Source: Pandoraea anhela (GTDB taxonomy: Bacteria; Pseudomonadota; Gammaproteobacteria; Burkholderiales; Burkholderiaceae). Taken from it: a stretch of 64,000 nt of DNA. Below the pieces are notes generated by a model. That model was not told where the DNA came from. It saw only the letters and a list, made by a program, of their open reading frames with translations, and did no database searches. Below are positions 1-8,880 of this stretch, one piece after another. Both the position numbers and the translations under genes were made by a program. The number at the start of each line of letters is the position of its first letter. Within the stretch, counting starts at the first letter, position 1. The stretch spans positions 1-64,000 of the forward strand of contig NZ_CABPSB010000018.1 of the NCBI RefSeq assembly GCF_902459655.1, in the 5' to 3' direction.

Positions 1-60
1 AAGCTCAAGCTAAAAGGACTGAGTCCTGTGCTGTACAGAACTCAGTCCTTAATATCGTAA
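1..60 (+). CDS. IS3-family transposase OrfB, C-terminal 19 residues (partial)
   Basis: Frame 1 reads KLKLKGLSPVLYRTQSLIS and then TAA at 58-60. The KLKGLSPVxYRTQ signature is the usual C-terminus of the DDE integrase subunit of IS3/IS150-group transposases. The start and the catalytic residues are outside the window. The codons also contain an 11-bp inverted repeat, AAGGACTGAGT (14-24) with ACTCAGTCCTT (40-50), which overlaps the end of the coding region. It is not followed by a T run on either strand, so I do not call it a terminator. Confidence 0.75.
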   Translation, partial: KLKLKGLSPVLYRTQSLIS

Positions 61-91
61 TTTCCCTGTCCAACTTTTCGGGGTCACTTCA
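1..91 (+). mobile_element. 3' end of an IS3-family insertion sequence
   Basis: The first 60 bases encode the typical C-terminus of an IS3/IS150-type OrfB transposase. Bases 67-91 then read like a right terminal inverted repeat of that family: TGTCCAACTTTTCGGGG, then TCACTTCA, ending in the CA dinucleotide usual for IS3 elements. The rest of the element lies to the left of the window, so length, left repeat and target duplication cannot be seen. The boundary at 91 is inferred from the terminal CA. The next 160 bases, up to the acyltransferase stop codon, hold a T8 run after GCGGGC (97-110) and no gene. Confidence 0.7.
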
Positions 92-251
92 CATAAGCGG
101 GCTTTTTTTTGATCTATCGCCCGCGAGTCTTCGGCAGTTGTCTAATCTCTTCCGTCACGACGCCTTCCTGCGTTTGCGATCCGCCTTCAAGGTGACGCGC
201 GTGTCCCTTACGGCAATTTAGGCGATCCCGACGTGCCGCGACAGCACCCCG

Positions 252-1490
252 TCATAGCGGGCGCCGGTACTGCGCAGCGACGGGGGCGGTCGTGGACCGT
301 CGCGAGAGCACCCTTCGCAAAAACCGACGCATCGGCTGTTCGAAATACCGGTGCATGCCGAGCGATATTAAAGCGATGGCGACGAGAATCACGACCGTTC
401 TGCTGCTCAGGATCAGAATGTTGGCCAGTGTGGGATCAACGAATACGGTCGGCGCCGATTTCTCGATTATCACCATGTGCAGCAAATACATCGAGTAGCT
501 TGCCTCACCCAGCGCGACAACCGGCGCCCATGACAGCAGTTTCACGTCATAGCGCGCACAACAGAACATCACGATGGAGATGGCGGGAAGCAGTCCCATC
601 GCGCTCACCAACTCAGTGAGCCAGTCGGCGTCGATTTGAAACTCCAACACAAACATCGCGATATACGCCATTGCACCGATGACCAGGATGCGTGCGACAC
701 AACGCTCACGCTCGCTTACCGGATGCCTGTCAAGAAACATGTAGGCCTGTGCGACGGCGCAGCCCGTGAAAAATTCCAGCACGCGAGGATAGGGAGCGAT
801 ATAGCCGAACCATTCGGAAAACTGTGTTTTCGGGTCGGCATTCGGATTCTCAATCACGCCGAGTACGGCACCCAATCGATCAATCAACGGACCATTTTCC
901 CGTACCCACCAGAGAATCAAGGTGCTTACCGCGCAAACGCAGATCGCGACATGGATCGCTCGCTTGGGCGAGCGCGGTAGCAGGACGACAGCACACAACG
1001 CCGGGTACGTGAGGTACAGAAAAAACTCCGTGCTGATCGACCAGGAAACGTGTGTGAAATGGAAGGGGAACGTGATGGGGTGATTGCCGAAAAAACCGTA
1101 CACCCAGCTTTGTATGCCAGCCAACATGTACGGCAGTGCAACAATGTAAGGTCGTCGCTCGACGCTTGTGCTATTGAGGATGAAGTTTCCGCAAATGACA
1201 TCGTAGACAATCAGCGCCAGGAACAATGGATAAAGCCGACTGAAACGTGCGACAGCGAAATCGTAAAGACCGCGCGCGGAACTGACGAGCGTCGAATAGT
1301 TGTAGTGGATGATGAAGCCGCTCAGTACGAAAAACAGCGACATTCCAAGATAGGCCAACTGGTGAAACGAATCAGGATACGGTACCCCAGGGGTAACCTT
1401 CATGAGGTTCGGCCAAAGGTGCTCGACCACAATGGCAAACGCAGCAAAAAATCGAAGCCCAGTGAGCGCCGGAATGTCCCTGTTTCGCAT
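252..1490 (-). CDS. Acyltransferase 3 family membrane protein
   Basis: This integral membrane protein of about 412 residues has the acyltransferase 3 fold (OafA/NodX/ExoZ type), which transfers acyl groups to surface or periplasmic sugars. Seen in sequence: RDIPALTGLRFFAAFAIVVEHLW-type N-terminus with the family His in EHLWP, the GMSLFFVLSGFII motif, FSRLYPLF, and about ten hydrophobic segments. I chose ATG at 1490 because the domain begins there; the open frame continues upstream to 1730 without family similarity, and no clear ribosome site decides it. The gene and its upstream region are visibly AT-richer than the rest of the window, and an IS end lies at 91. Transfer from outside is therefore likely. 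The acceptor substrate cannot be read from sequence. Confidence 0.85.
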   Translation of the reverse strand: MRNRDIPALTGLRFFAAFAIVVEHLWPNLMKVTPGVPYPDSFHQLAYLGMSLFFVLSGFIIHYNYSTLVSSARGLYDFAVARFSRLYPLFLALIVYDVICGNFILNSTSVERRPYIVALPYMLAGIQSWVYGFFGNHPITFPFHFTHVSWSISTEFFLYLTYPALCAVVLLPRSPKRAIHVAICVCAVSTLILWWVRENGPLIDRLGAVLGVIENPNADPKTQFSEWFGYIAPYPRVLEFFTGCAVAQAYMFLDRHPVSERERCVARILVIGAMAYIAMFVLEFQIDADWLTELVSAMGLLPAISIVMFCCARYDVKLLSWAPVVALGEASYSMYLLHMVIIEKSAPTVFVDPTLANILILSSRTVVILVAIALISLGMHRYFEQPMRRFLRRVLSRRSTTAPVAAQYRRPL

Positions 1491-2068
1491 TCGTTCTGTA
1501 CGGATTTTTCTCAAATAATATGGAGTTGTGAGGAATTGCGTTTGAAGCGATGGGAGTGATTTCCACGAAAATCGTTCCGATATCCGAAGAATTAATAATT
1601 TGCGTCGATTGTTGAATTTATATCTCGTCATCACAATCGAAAATGCGGTATACCCCCTAGGGCGAGGGCCTATCGCGTCGTCATCGCTATATTGCGCCGG
1701 CAAGCATCGTGCCCGCCATTTCGAGCGCATACGATTGTGTCTTCTATCGGGATTATTGTTTGATATTTTGCTGTGCTTACGATCGAATCAAAAGGCACTC
1801 GCTCGTATCGCTGCGTTGCGGAAATGATTGCCGACTATCGGCGAGCACTTCGAATAGGCAATCGCAATAGCGGATTCCGAACCATCGATTGTGATTGTCG
1901 TGCACGCCCGGTTATCAATCTCGATAGCAGGTAATGTGCGACGGGTAGAGAGCTCGCGCTTGAGCCAGTCGTGAACCGTCGCACGTTGTTGCCCGATTCG
2001 TATTGCCGCGCCACCCACCCACACGCCTCCTGTGTGGATGGCGGCTGGAAATTCACCCGATCTCCGGG
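1491..2068. other. AT-rich intergenic region, no gene seen
   Basis: This stretch of about 580 bases lies between the acyltransferase start and the stop codon of the gamma-glutamyltransferase-family gene, both on the minus strand. It is AT-rich for roughly its first 350 bases and then returns to the high GC of the neighbouring operon. It should hold the acyltransferase promoter. A weak minus-strand candidate (TTGATT, then AAATAT 17 bases on) lies near 1760-1790. I found no RNA gene or convincing short coding sequence. The composition switch may mark one edge of an acquired segment. Confidence 0.5.
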
Positions 2069-3742
2069 CTATGCCGCCATCGCGGCACCATCGCTGCGCG
2101 GATCGTGTGCCCCGGTGGCCAGGCCGTCCTCTGCGATAGCGATCACGCCTGCCTGACCGGCCAGCGGACTGTGCTTCGGCAACGGCGCCACGGCATGGCC
2201 GCGTTCGGCGAGTGCAGCGAACACCGCTTCCCCGGCATCGCTTTCCAGTTTGAGATTGTCCCGGCTGTCGGAGAACGTTCGGCCAAGCAGGAAGCGCGGA
2301 TGCGACAGCGCCGCTTGCGGCGTCATACCGTAGTCGATCAGTCGTGTGAGCAATGCGCTCAGTGTCTGCGGTTGCCCGTCCGCGCCTTGCGTCCCATATA
2401 GCAGTCGTGCCCGTCCGCCCTTGAGGTACATGCCCGGATTCAGCGTATGAAACGGACGCTTGCCAGGCATCAATGCATTGGGATGCCCGCTGTCGGCAGG
2501 CCGAAATGCCGCCCCACGGTTGTGCCATAGCACGCCCGTGTCGCCCGCCATCACGCCGCTACCCCAGTCGAAATAAATCGTCTGCAACACACTGACCGCG
2601 CGACCTGCCGCGTCCGTCGCCGCGAAATACACCGTGTCGCCTTCGCGAAATCGATGCGGCCATTCAAGTGCGATGCGGTCGTCGATGCGAGAGGCCGCGG
2701 CCCGAAGATGCGCGTCCGACAACATCGTCTCCACCGGCACATCCGCGAATTCCGGATCCGCGACGTAACGATCGCGATCGATGAACGCCTGCTTTACTGC
2801 CTCGACCAGCCGGTGGTAATACGTTGCACTGCCATGCGCACAATCCCCGAATCCCTTGCGAGCGAGGATGCCCATGATTTGCAGCGTCGTCACCCCTTGC
2901 GTCGGCGGCGGCAACGTTGCCAGCAGACCGTCGGCGTAGGGCATCGTCAGTGCATGCGACACATGCACGCGCGTTGCGGCAAGGTCGTCGCGCGTCAACG
3001 GCGAGCCCGCCGACTGCAACCCACGCGCCATGCGCGCGGCCACGTCGCCCTCATAGAATTCGCGTGGCCCGCCGTCGGCCAGTCGCCGTAGTGTCGACGC
3101 CAAGGCCGGTTGCCGGAAACGCTCGCCGGCGTCAGGCGCGCGACCGTCCGGCAGAAACGTCCGTGCGAAGCCATGCCAGGTCGACGCGTCGACCATCTCC
3201 GCCGCGCGATACGTGTACCAGAAATCCTGCGACCGGCTCGTTGCAAAGCCGTCGGCGGCAGCCGCGATGGCGGGGGCCAACAACGATGCCCACGACAAGG
3301 TACCGCCCCACTGCTCGCGACTCACCCGGTACGCGGCCTCCCACGCTGCGACCGTGGCGGCCGACGTCAACGCGGACGCGGGCCCTCGCATGGGAATGAC
3401 GTCGCCGCCCGACAACCCCGGCGGCAGATGCTGCGCTGCCTGCCCGATGCCGGAGATGGCGAGCGGTGCCGTGTCGCCCGACGCGCCGTTGGCTATCAGC
3501 CAGAAGCCGTCACCGCCCAGGCCGGTGAAGTGCGGCATCGTGACACACAGCATCGCCGCGATGGCGATGGCGGCTTCGATGGCATTGCCGCCCTGACGCA
3601 GCACGTCGCGACCTGCGGCGCTGGCCAGCCGGTGCGGGCTCGTCACCAGACCGGCACGTCCGCTCGCGGATGTCTGCTCGGCGCCACTTGCCATTCCCTT
3701 CACCGAGCCCCCTGCGCCACCCGCCTCAGCACGCACCGTCAT
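2069..3742 (-). CDS. Gamma-glutamyltransferase-family (Ntn-hydrolase) enzyme
   Basis: The 557-residue protein has the GGT-family architecture: an N-terminal SPHRLASAAGRDVLRQGGNAIEAA segment with GLGGDGF near residues 74-80, and a small-subunit start at GDTVYFAATDAAGRAVS. Thr370 aligns with the autoprocessing/nucleophile Thr of E. coli GGT (TTHYSVVD), but the next two residues are Val-Tyr, not Thr-His. GSGVMAGDTG (about 394-403) and the closing DPRSDG motif are present. There is no signal peptide, so a cytoplasmic location is inferred. Its ATG overlaps the TGA of the LivM-G-F fusion gene by four bases (ATGA), so the two are translationally coupled and it probably acts on the imported compound. 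The true substrate could be a gamma-glutamyl compound or another amide. Confidence 0.85.
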   Translation of the reverse strand: MTVRAEAGGAGGSVKGMASGAEQTSASGRAGLVTSPHRLASAAGRDVLRQGGNAIEAAIAIAAMLCVTMPHFTGLGGDGFWLIANGASGDTAPLAISGIGQAAQHLPPGLSGGDVIPMRGPASALTSAATVAAWEAAYRVSREQWGGTLSWASLLAPAIAAAADGFATSRSQDFWYTYRAAEMVDASTWHGFARTFLPDGRAPDAGERFRQPALASTLRRLADGGPREFYEGDVAARMARGLQSAGSPLTRDDLAATRVHVSHALTMPYADGLLATLPPPTQGVTTLQIMGILARKGFGDCAHGSATYYHRLVEAVKQAFIDRDRYVADPEFADVPVETMLSDAHLRAAASRIDDRIALEWPHRFREGDTVYFAATDAAGRAVSVLQTIYFDWGSGVMAGDTGVLWHNRGAAFRPADSGHPNALMPGKRPFHTLNPGMYLKGGRARLLYGTQGADGQPQTLSALLTRLIDYGMTPQAALSHPRFLLGRTFSDSRDNLKLESDAGEAVFAALAERGHAVAPLPKHSPLAGQAGVIAIAEDGLATGAHDPRSDGAAMAA

Positions 3743-6336
3743 GCCACCGCTCCCGTCTCATGTGCACCGCCGAGGTACGCTGCCGCAAGACGTGAATCGC
3801 CCGCAAGCTCGCTCGCAGAACCGCTCACCGTCACGCGACCTTCTTCGAGTACATAGCCACGGTCGGCAATCGACAGCGCCATGGCAGCCATCTGATCGAC
3901 GAGCAACATCGACAGCGATTCACGTCGCAGCGCGTCGAGCGAGGCGAACAACTCGGCGATGACCTTCGGTGCAAGGCCCAACGACGGCTCGTCGAGCAGT
4001 AGCACGCGCGGAGACGACATCAACGCCCGGGCAATCGCCAGCATTTGCTGCTCACCACCGGAGAGCAGCCCCGCGCGCTGATGTTGACGTTCACGAAGCC
4101 GCGGATAGCGCACGAACATCTGTTCGATACGGGCTTCAAGCGTTGCACGCGGGAGTCGCGCGCATGGGAATGCACCGAGACGCAGGTTATCGAGCACCGA
4201 AAGCTCAGGGAATACCTGACGCCCCTCGGGCACCAGCACCACCCCCAATGCGGCGATCTTCGCCGCATCCAGACGTGAGAGATCCCGCCCGTTGAACGTG
4301 ATTCCGCCACTGACCGGACGATGCAGTCCCGCCAACGCACGCATGAGCGTCGACTTCCCGGCGCCATTGGCCCCGAGCAAGGCGACGAGTTCGCCGTCAC
4401 GGACCTGAATCGAGATGTCGTGCAGCACTGGCGCGGCACCGTAACCCGCTGTCAGCTTGCCGACGCCCAACACTTCGGGTGATGCAGGCACGCCGCGCTC
4501 GAGCGGTGCGGCCGATGCGGCTGCCGCTGCCCCGAGATACGCCTGCCGCACGCGCTCATCGTGACGGATTGCGCTCGGCGTACCCTGCGCGAGAAAGCGA
4601 CCCGCATCGATCACGACGATGCCGTCCGACACGCCCATCACCAGCGACATATCGTGCTCGACCAGGCCGACGGCCACGCCGCTATCGGCGATTTGCCGCA
4701 GCAATCGCCCCAACTGCGCTTTGTCCTGCGTCGACAGGCCGGCGGCCGGTTCGTCGAGCAGCAACACGCTAGGGCGAGTCGCCAGCGCCCGCGCGATCTC
4801 CACGAGACGACGGTCGACGTGTGCGAGATCGGCGGCCATCAGATCGACGTCGCCGTGATAGCCACATGCGCGCAGTAGCGCGTGGGCTTCGTCGCGTCGC
4901 GTCGTGTCCTGCATGCGGGCGACGCCGAACAGTCCGCCCAGACGCCCGGCGCTCAATGCAAGCGTCACGTTATCGAGCACGCTCATGCCGCCGAACAGTT
5001 GCGACGTTTGATACGTGCGCGCCACGCCGTGCCGCGCGCTATCGCAGGCGCCCCGGGCGGGGAGGGTGTCCGGGCCGAGCGAGCGTGTGCCCGAGAGCGG
5101 CCGGTAGAAGCCCGAGAGCATGTTGAGGACCGTCGACTTGCCTGCGCCGTTCGGCCCGATGAGGCTCGTTACGCGAGCCGGGGGCAGTTCGAAGGAGAGA
5201 TCGGCTACGGCTTTCACGCCGCCGAACGTCATCGCCAGCCCGTGCGCCGCGAGTCCTTTACGCTGCGCCGGCGCAAGTGCCGGCAAGGTCATTGCCGGTG
5301 CGGCTGCCGCGCCGGGGGTGTCCGACGAAGCACGCCGGCGCGACGTCCACCATTGCCCGAGGACACCGATCACCCCGTTGGGCGCACCCCATAGCACCAC
5401 CAGCAGCAATACACCGAAGCACAGCAGGCGCAGGTTCTCGAGACTCGCGAGAAACTCGGGCAAGAGTCCGACGATGACCGCCCCGACGACGGGTCCGGCG
5501 ATCGTTCCCGCGCCGCCGATCATCACGACGAGTACGAACAGAATCGATTGCAGGAAAGAGAACATGCCCGGTGTGACCATGCCCTGTAACGGTGCGAACA
5601 GCCCGCCCGCCAGCCCGGCAAGTGCGGCGGAAAACGCAAACGCCACGGCCTTTACGACCAGCGGATCGACGCCGATCGACGCCGCTGCGGTTTCGCTGTC
5701 CCGCACCGCGCGCATGGCGGCGCCCCACGCGCCGCGCGACACGCGTGCGTAGATCAGCAACGCGACGGCAAGTACGGCCAGCGCAGCGACCGCCACGACG
5801 CGTTCGCTGCCTGCAATGCCGAACACGCCCGGCGGCATCACGCCCATCAGTCCGTTCTGGCCGCCCGTCAGACCGCGCCACTCGACCGCGCCATGCTCGA
5901 CGATGAACCCGAACGCAATCGTCACCATCGCCAGCCCCGGTCCCCGCACCCGCAGGGCGGGTAACGCCAGCAGTCCGCCCGTGAGCGCCGCGACGACGCC
6001 GCCCGCGAGCCACGCCGGCCAGAACGGCCAGCCCGCTTGCGTGGTCAGGATCGCCACCGCGTAAGCGCCGATCGCATAGAAGCCCACATGGCCGAACGAC
6101 ACCTGCCCCGTCAGACCGAGCAACAGGTTCAAACCCACACCGCAGATGGCGAGCAGCGCCACGCCGGCGATCACCACCACGAAGTAGCCGTTCACCACGC
6201 ATGCGGCGCCGGCCATCGCAAGCAATGCGACGGCAAGCGCGGCGGTGAGGGCGAGACCGTCGCGTGAGGGAGGGCGCGCGTGCGTTGCCGAAGGCCGGGA
6301 GGGGGGCGACGTCAGCCGCAAAGAAGAATCGCTCAT
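3739..6336 (-). CDS. Branched-chain-type ABC transporter: LivM-LivG-LivF triple fusion
   Basis: This 865-residue protein carries three subunits that are usually separate. Residues about 30-330 are a LivM permease (GLTGQVSFGHVGFYAIGAY at 74-92, about 8-10 membrane segments). Residues about 360-605 are a LivG ATPase (Walker A GPNGAGKST 394-402, Walker B LLLDEP 525-530). Residues about 620-860 are a LivF ATPase (Walker A GANGAGKST 655-663, LSGGEQQ 758-764, LLLDEP 779-784). An Ala/Pro-rich linker of about 30 residues joins LivM to LivG, and a shorter one joins LivG to LivF. It works with LivH, whose stop overlaps this start by four bases, and the binding protein upstream. Two-domain LivM-LivG proteins are known; the three-domain form is less usual. 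The substrate is unknown and is probably an amino acid or amide-type compound. Confidence 0.92.
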   Translation of the reverse strand: MSDSSLRLTSPPSRPSATHARPPSRDGLALTAALAVALLAMAGAACVVNGYFVVVIAGVALLAICGVGLNLLLGLTGQVSFGHVGFYAIGAYAVAILTTQAGWPFWPAWLAGGVVAALTGGLLALPALRVRGPGLAMVTIAFGFIVEHGAVEWRGLTGGQNGLMGVMPPGVFGIAGSERVVAVAALAVLAVALLIYARVSRGAWGAAMRAVRDSETAAASIGVDPLVVKAVAFAFSAALAGLAGGLFAPLQGMVTPGMFSFLQSILFVLVVMIGGAGTIAGPVVGAVIVGLLPEFLASLENLRLLCFGVLLLVVLWGAPNGVIGVLGQWWTSRRRASSDTPGAAAAPAMTLPALAPAQRKGLAAHGLAMTFGGVKAVADLSFELPPARVTSLIGPNGAGKSTVLNMLSGFYRPLSGTRSLGPDTLPARGACDSARHGVARTYQTSQLFGGMSVLDNVTLALSAGRLGGLFGVARMQDTTRRDEAHALLRACGYHGDVDLMAADLAHVDRRLVEIARALATRPSVLLLDEPAAGLSTQDKAQLGRLLRQIADSGVAVGLVEHDMSLVMGVSDGIVVIDAGRFLAQGTPSAIRHDERVRQAYLGAAAAASAAPLERGVPASPEVLGVGKLTAGYGAAPVLHDISIQVRDGELVALLGANGAGKSTLMRALAGLHRPVSGGITFNGRDLSRLDAAKIAALGVVLVPEGRQVFPELSVLDNLRLGAFPCARLPRATLEARIEQMFVRYPRLRERQHQRAGLLSGGEQQMLAIARALMSSPRVLLLDEPSLGLAPKVIAELFASLDALRRESLSMLLVDQMAAMALSIADRGYVLEEGRVTVSGSASELAGDSRLAAAYLGGAHETGAVA

Positions 6337-7211
6337 ACCTTGCGCACCTCCGCGCGACCGAACATGCCGTCCGGACGCATCGCGAGCAACACGATGACCA
6401 GACCGAATGTGATGATTTGCGTGTAACTGGATCCGAGCGTCGCCGTGATCATCGCTTCGGTCACGCCGAACAGCAGGCCGGCGATCATCACGCCCCAGGC
6501 GCTGGACAAGCCGCCAAGAATCGCCACGGCGAACGCCTTGAGCCCGAAGACCGTTCCCATATCCGCCTGCACATTGAACAGCGGCGCGATCAGCACGCCG
6601 GCGATACCGGCAAGCAGCGTCGAGACGGCAAATGCGCCCGCGATGGTGCGCTGGATGGGAATGCCCATCAGGCGCGCGGCATCGCGGTTCTGCACCACGG
6701 CGAGCATGGCCACGCCCCAGCGCGAGCGACGCAACACGTAGTGCAGCAATGCGGCGAGCGCGAGGCCGACGACCGGGATCAGCAGTTGCAACGGATAGAC
6801 ACCGAGACCCGCGTCACCGATGCGCAACGAGCTTTGGGCGAGCGGCGAGGGCAGACTGCGCGGTTCCGTGCCGAACGTCAGCATGACGAGGTTGTCGAGC
6901 ACGATGCCCAACGCGACCGTCGCCATCAGCCACGCGCTCGAACCGCGCCGCACGAACGGCTGCACCGCGAGCCGCTCGACTGCGAGTCCGTAGACGGCGC
7001 AAAGCGCCAGCGCCACGACGATCGCCAGCGGCATGGGCCAACCGAGCGTCTGTGCGAAGGTGTACGCCAGCACGGCGCCCAGCATCATCGAGCTGCCTTG
7101 CGCGAAATTGACCGTCGCGCTTACCGCGAAAGTCAGATGAAAGCCGAGCGCCATCAGGCCGTACATGCTGCCGAGCCCAAGGCCGGCGACGAGCGCCGAG
7201 ATCCATTGCAT
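6333..7211 (-). CDS. livH: Branched-chain-type ABC transporter permease LivH
   Basis: This 292-residue inner-membrane permease of the LivH type begins MQWISALVAGLGLGSMYGL and has the family motif VNFAQGSSMMLGA near the N-terminus and GGLSSAWGVMIAGLLFGV near the C-terminus, with about eight membrane segments. The ATG at 7211 is chosen because a strong GGAGGA ribosome site lies six bases upstream; a start at 7235 would lack one. It pairs with the LivM part of the fusion protein encoded next, whose start overlaps this stop (ATGA). The binding-protein gene is 70 bases upstream. Confidence 0.92.
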   Translation of the reverse strand: MQWISALVAGLGLGSMYGLMALGFHLTFAVSATVNFAQGSSMMLGAVLAYTFAQTLGWPMPLAIVVALALCAVYGLAVERLAVQPFVRRGSSAWLMATVALGIVLDNLVMLTFGTEPRSLPSPLAQSSLRIGDAGLGVYPLQLLIPVVGLALAALLHYVLRRSRWGVAMLAVVQNRDAARLMGIPIQRTIAGAFAVSTLLAGIAGVLIAPLFNVQADMGTVFGLKAFAVAILGGLSSAWGVMIAGLLFGVTEAMITATLGSSYTQIITFGLVIVLLAMRPDGMFGRAEVRKV

Positions 7212-7281
7212 GAGATGTCCTCCGGGACGCCGCATTGCAGCGCCCGTTCATTGCCGGTGTCGTGTGACGGATGTTCCCGAC

Positions 7282-8544
7282 TTACTTCGCGGCGACCTTG
7301 GCAGCCGCTTGCGCCACCGGCACGATGCGGTTGTCGATGAACTGCGCCCACACATAGTCCTGGGCGGACAGTGCGTCGTGCTGCTGCTCGCTGAACGGTT
7401 TCACGTAGGTCTTGATGAGGCCTTCGTAGCGGTCGATCTTGTAGAAACCGTTGCGAATGGCGTCGCCATGGGTCGATCCCGCGCGCTCGATAGCGAGCGC
7501 CGTGAGACGCATGGCGTCGTAGGCGTTGGCAACGCCCACGGCCGGTGTGATGTCGTCCGGTCCCTTGATGTCCGGGTATTTGGCCTTGAGCGCCGCAACG
7601 ACACGCGTGCTGACCGGCGACGTCGCGCCGAAGAAGCTGTACGTCTGCACGAAATGCACGGTCTTCGCGTTCGGGCCGGCCAGTTCGGTGAAGCGTCCGC
7701 CCGCAGGACCCCAATGCGAAACGATAGGCACCTTCCAGCCCATGCGGTCGAGCGACTTCACGACCTGCGCCGAGGGCCCGACGTTGCCGACCATCAGCAG
7801 CGTGTCTGCGCCGGCGGCCTTCAGGCGGCCGAGTTGCGGCGTGACGTCGACGTCGTTCGCTTCGAACTTCTCGACGGCGGCAGGCTTCATGCCCTTTGCC
7901 GCGAGAGCGGCAACGATGCCTTTCTCGTTCGACTCGCCCCATGGGTTGTTCACGAGAATCAGGCCGAGCTTCTTCGCCCCGAAGCTTTGTTGCGCATAGT
8001 TCACCATCGCACCGTCGACGATTTCATCGACCGCCGACACGCGGAACACGTAGTTCGGATTGGCGCCGTTGTGCGTGATCGCCGTGCCTGCCGCCCACGG
8101 CCCCATGAACGGCACCTTCTCCTGATTGGCGATCGGCACGATGGCCATCGAGACCGGCGTATCCAGACCGCCGAAGAGCACCGCCACCTTGTCCTTGTAG
8201 ATCAGTTCGCGCGCGGCGAGTACGCCTTTGGCGGGGTTGCCTTCGTCGTCGCGACGCACCAGTTCGAGCTTGCGTCCGCCGAGCACGCCACCGCTCGCAT
8301 TGATTTCGTCGATGGCGATGGTCATGCCGCGCGTGAGCGCCTCGCCCGCGCGGGCCGACTGCCCCGAGAGCGCGGTGACGAGACCGATCTTGATGGTGTC
8401 CGCCGCATAGCCCGCCACGCTCACGAACATGCCGGCGGCCGCGAGAGCGACGGCCCCGGCGCGAAGCCAGCGGCGGCGGGAGGGTGCGGATACCGGTGTC
8501 GGGGTCGTGGTGCAGACGGCATTGTGACGTGCAGAGGCAGACAT
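7282..8544 (-). CDS. Periplasmic binding protein of the Liv-type ABC transporter
   Basis: This secreted substrate-binding protein of about 420 residues belongs to the leucine-binding (Peripla_BP_6) family. An N-terminal signal with a double Arg (SRRRWLRAGAV, then a hydrophobic stretch ending SVAGYAA) precedes the mature start DTIKIGLVTALSGQ, the usual first strand of the family. ATG at 8544 has a GGAGA site and fits the signal peptide; the open frame upstream runs through the 11-bp repeat tract and is not expected to be coding. It is the first gene of a minus-strand operon ending in the GGT-family enzyme, and is probably transcribed from the region divergent to the deacetylase-like gene. Confidence 0.9.
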   Translation of the reverse strand: MSASARHNAVCTTTPTPVSAPSRRRWLRAGAVALAAAGMFVSVAGYAADTIKIGLVTALSGQSARAGEALTRGMTIAIDEINASGGVLGGRKLELVRRDDEGNPAKGVLAARELIYKDKVAVLFGGLDTPVSMAIVPIANQEKVPFMGPWAAGTAITHNGANPNYVFRVSAVDEIVDGAMVNYAQQSFGAKKLGLILVNNPWGESNEKGIVAALAAKGMKPAAVEKFEANDVDVTPQLGRLKAAGADTLLMVGNVGPSAQVVKSLDRMGWKVPIVSHWGPAGGRFTELAGPNAKTVHFVQTYSFFGATSPVSTRVVAALKAKYPDIKGPDDITPAVGVANAYDAMRLTALAIERAGSTHGDAIRNGFYKIDRYEGLIKTYVKPFSEQQHDALSAQDYVWAQFIDNRIVPVAQAAAKVAAK

Positions 8545-8583
8545 GGGCAATCTCCGTGGGGACACATCGAGGTGATGCGTCAT

Positions 8584-8638
8584 AAGCGAATCGCAAGCGA
8601 ATCGAAGGCGAATCGAAAACAAATCGAAAACAAATCGG
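8584..8638. repeat. Five tandem 11-bp repeats in a divergent promoter region
   Basis: The unit is (a/g)aGCGAATCGA: the AATCG core recurs at 8589, 8600, 8611, 8622 and 8633, exactly 11 bases apart. The last two units change GCG to ACA and form phased A-rich tracts. The array sits 40-95 bases upstream of the binding-protein start codon, between two divergent transcription units. One helical turn per unit would place all copies on one face of the DNA, which fits a repeated protein site or a bend. A simple slippage product is equally possible. Confidence 0.75.
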
Positions 8639-8880
8639 AAGGGACGGCAGCGCGTCCCGGCGTCGGGCACAGCCCGCTATGTCCTGGCCGTACGCAAGAG
8701 GCGTGCCACCTCGTCGACATTTCGAAGTCATCCTGTCGTGCAATATGAATAGCAATGTGTAGACGATCTGGCATTGAAATTGCGAACGATTGGATATGAC
8801 GTTCGTTGACGATGCGCTTTGCGCCAACTCGGAACGCGCCCGCACTGCGGCGGTGCGCGAATGTTTCAAGACGACACACG

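Noticed and set aside
14-50. Perfect 11-bp inverted repeat as a terminator
   Set aside because: It lies inside the last codons of the transposase fragment and has no T run on either strand.
8783-8805. CGAACG/CGTTCG inverted repeat before the deacetylase gene
   Set aside because: Only six bases per arm with an 11-base spacer; expected by chance at this GC content, though it could be a GntR site.
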